From positions 555,304 to 619,303 of the forward strand of contig RDEW01000018.1 of assembly GCA_011109175.1 (NCBI GenBank): 64,000 bases of DNA. The letters run 5' to 3'. The position numbers and the translations under genes were made by a program. Below the pieces are notes generated by a model, which searched no databases, was not told the origin of the DNA, and saw only the letters and a list, made by a program, of their open reading frames with translations. Below are positions 58,871 to 64,000 of this stretch, one piece after another (within the stretch, counting starts at the first letter, position 1; the number at the start of each line of letters is the position of its first letter). The DNA is from Dicyema japonicum. Lineage: Eukaryota; Dicyemida; Rhombozoa; Dicyemidae.

Positions 58871-59290
58871 ATTTATTTACATAACTATTTAGGTTCCCCT
58901 TATCGCTCTTGCGTTCTGTGTCCATCGAAGGACCCCACTGCTTTCTGGAACTTTCTCCGCTTTTGTCTACATGGAAAGTAATGGAGAACGGATGTCTAAG
59001 GAAGGTTTTCAGAACCATTCGGATAAGCATAGTAGATAGCTCTTGACAGAACTGGAAGAATCCATTCACTCCTTCGCATCGACGACTTTGAAATGACAGT
59101 TTCAAGAATATGATCTGTTCGAATTCGTAAAAGACGTAGTTTTCTCATGTAAGGATCTGATTTTGTCCATCAACGAAGAGAATGCACACCTCCATGAAGC
59201 ACAGGCATGTTCTATATAAGGTACAATGGTTTGCCGGTATAATTTACGTAAGCGATCTTCCACTAGGTACGGGCTCTTCGGGGCGTTAAC
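58871..59290 (-). mobile_element. LINE family F-like C-terminal fragment
   Basis: A minus open frame (SFQSRRCEGVNGFFQFCQEL...) and the upstream broken part (YIEHACASW-like near 59200) resemble the C-terminal region of the element at 59640-60600. Weak similarity; short. Confidence 0.35.
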
Positions 59291-59360
59291 TATTTATTTA
59301 GAACCCCGGAATCACCGTGAAAGAAAGACAGAAAAAACGTCAAACATTAGGTGATCAACT
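59290..59360 (-). repeat. Stem-loop tail of a retroposon
   Basis: Minus strand: ttGATCACCTaatgtttgac...ctttctttcacGGTGATTccggggttc. Same architecture as the tail at 35953. Confidence 0.5.
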
Positions 59361-59639
59361 ACGCCATCCAACGTCTGTGGTTTTCCATTGTTCCCACTAC
59401 CGTACGAAAGAGCCTTCTCTCATTCCTGGAGAGATCCGATTGGGGAGGGGAACTTTTTAATCAATCGGTTTTCTTTTTCCTTGGAGATGAACAAGCGAAT
59501 CGGTTTCCATCTTCCTCACAGACGCGGAAGAATCCGCGACTACGGGTTGTAGCTTCCGCTAGTAGGGGAGTGAATAATGATCCATTATGAGGACCAACAT
59601 ACGAATGACGTTGAATATTATATAAGAATTTTTATTTTT

Positions 59640-60600
59640 AATCATTCATTTTTTAAAACCCCAAGACCACCAAGAAAGAAAGAATTAACTTGCTAAATTA
59701 AGTAATCCCAGCCCAACATCTTTCGAATTCACTTCGAATGCTCCGCCAGTGAACCAACAGCGTTTCTGAAGTTTCTTCTTTTATTTCTGCAGAGGAATTC
59801 TATCGGAGTGCACTTTTTTAATGCCGATCTGAATTCTTCCGCATGAACCACCCTCTCTCTGAATGGGTTTCCTAGCTCATTGCACATACGTAGGAAGCCC
59901 AAGCCATTTCTCACCGTCGCCTTGTCTGAAAGCAGACTGAGGACGGATGTGGAGTCTGATTATATATGCCTCATGATCTTCCGTCTGAGAGAGTTTATAC
60001 GCTCCACCCTCGTAAAAGGAATGGCTAATCTCTAGGAAGAACAGGCATATTCAATCGTCGGCGCAATAACTTGGAGATATACCTTGCTGATCCAAGCAGT
60101 AGGATGGAAGGGGCTCTTCTTTACGATGGCTTTTAGACGTTCCATTTTCGAAGACCCTTGGTTAACACCTCCTCCGTGTGACTGGCAAACGTCATCAGAG
60201 AGTCGAAAGTTACTCCAAGGATCTTCTGGATTTGTGTATAAAAGATGGGAATGTTTCCGAGGAATATCTCAAGTCTATTTTTAAATCTTCTGTTTGTAGT
60301 AAATATGGTAACTGAGACTTGGATGCAGACACAAACAGCAAATTCATGGATAGCCAGTCACACACCTGGTTGAGGTGTGACTGAACCACCGTCACAGCCC
60401 TGGAGGGAGATTTGTCCCTTGCAGCGATAATCAGGTCGTCCGCATAAAATAAAAACATGGTGTCCTGATCATTGATAGTAGGTAAATCGTGTAGAAATAA
60501 GTTTAATAAGAGAGGAGTCAAAGGGGAGCCTTGTGGGACCATATTAAAGAGTAGTCTTGATTTTGAAGTAATTTTTCCAATCCGGACTTCAAAATTTAAT
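59640..60600 (-). mobile_element. LINE family F, 5'-truncated
   Basis: Minus frame from 60542: MVPQGSPLTPLLLNLFLHDL, FLFYADDLIIAARDK (catalytic YADD, about 60440), VCDWLSMNLLFVSASKS, and a broken KILGVTFDS block (about 60215). The C-terminal frame is SALKKCTPIEFLCRNKRRNF. Tail gggattacttaattta...ctttctttcttGGTGGTCTTgggg. It lies 100 bp upstream of MCM4. Confidence 0.7.
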
Positions 60601-60703
60601 TATTTAATCATATATTTTGAAAAATAGTAACGGAATAATAAAATTATATTAAATTATAAATATTAATTTGAAATTTAACATAATTGACAATAGTTGAGCG
60701 CTA

Positions 60704-63452
<2,749 letters not shown>

Positions 63453-63696
63453 TTTTGTAATTACAAATGGGTTTTTTATTATTAATTACTAAAACCATAT
63501 GTTTGGAATTGCTATTTATATGGTGGTTCACATGCCTGAGAGTGAATTTCTCTAAATGTTTGTATGGGGATGCTGAACCAGATGTGTAGTTCGCTCACTG
63601 CCGGCTATTGTTTTCTTTCACGTTATAATGTCTATAGTTTGGTATTTCTGAGTATGACTATTATTAAACGCTTTCTAACTATTGATCCCTACTATG

Positions 63697-63837
63697 ATGG
63701 CAACGCAGATCAATTGGAAGAGCCTCTATGATTCATGCACGTCATCATGGTTTTTGAGAGTAACTAGACGTCCTATTCTCTTAAGAAAAGACAGTGATTT
63801 TTTAGCTTATGTCTCGACAACAATAGCTGATGCATGA
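63697..63837 (+). CDS. Short ORF downstream of MCM4
   Basis: A 46-codon frame MATQINWKSLYDSCTSSWFL...ILLRKDSDFLAYVS. Splice-like gt...ag pairs of 24 and 23 nt follow (63838 and 63933), so it may be the first exon of a gene running off the right edge. Family not recognised. Confidence 0.25.
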   Translation: MATQINWKSLYDSCTSSWFLRVTRRPILLRKDSDFLAYVSTTIADA

Positions 63838-64000
63838 GTATTTCGTTTTTATCTCTTTTAGCCCTCTCAGCGTTTTCTCATAGGCTTCCCGACCAACATC
63901 GTAACTTTCTAATCATTAACATTAGAATAAGGTAAATATATTTTTGAATAAAAGAACATTTTAAAACTCGAAATGAGGTCGGATTTTCAGTATTTTATAG

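Overview
The window is animal nuclear DNA, AT-rich and dense with retrotransposons. About eight recognisable genes sit as compact islands between layers of nested mobile elements. Every conserved gene is cut by GT...AG introns of only about 20-30 nt: MCM4 alone has twelve, of 21-25 nt. Introns this short together with metazoan genes (protein kinase N, the ciliary protein CFAP221, TAF13, COX10) fit a dicyemid mesozoan best. That assignment is an inference from intron length and gene content, not a database match. TAA, TAG and TGA all act as stops, so the code is standard.

Layout. 1-6.0 kb: decayed LINE copies (an R4/NeSL-like pol running off the left edge and a Jockey-like 3' end), a foldback element and a SINE. 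6.9-8.5 kb (-): S28 serine peptidase. 8.8-13.4 kb: Tigger-like transposon fragment, SINEs and TAF13 (-). 13.6-17.4 kb (-): RPIA, COX10 and an unrecognised gene. 21.1-23.8 kb (+): protein kinase N. 24.6-33.7 kb: LINEs of several clades, a nested MITE and an integrase remnant. 33.8-36 kb: an Sm-like exon, tRNA-Lys(TTT), and a 5'-truncated MsrA cut by a LINE. 37.7-38.8 kb (+): arginase. 38.9-43.5 kb: LINE and integrase remnants. 43.6-45.3 kb: a small four-helix membrane protein gene and its decayed copy. 45.3-52.7 kb: Tigger-like element, a processed retrocopy and two copies of LINE family A, one carrying a full SINE. 53.0-55.6 kb (-): CFAP221. 55.7-60.6 kb: SINEs and LINEs. 60.7-63.5 kb (+): MCM4.

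The genes are unrelated housekeeping or ciliary functions (replication licensing, haem A synthesis, pentose phosphate pathway, Rho-effector signalling, basal transcription, cilia); I see no operon-like grouping. The most interesting structure is in the repeats. Several LINE families and a modular SINE superfamily end in the same kind of 3' stem-loop, with compensatory base changes between families. One SINE copy has a tandem double tRNA-like head and a perfect 9-bp target duplication. An Sm-like retrocopy has a 19-bp duplication and a 20-nt A tail.

Caution: otherwise intact genes (MCM4, PKN, arginase, S28) carry isolated one-base gaps, mostly in short homopolymers, and in MCM4 the frame is restored within 60 nt. 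Some apparent frameshifts here are therefore probably sequence errors. All exon boundaries were read by eye from protein-family conservation and splice signals.
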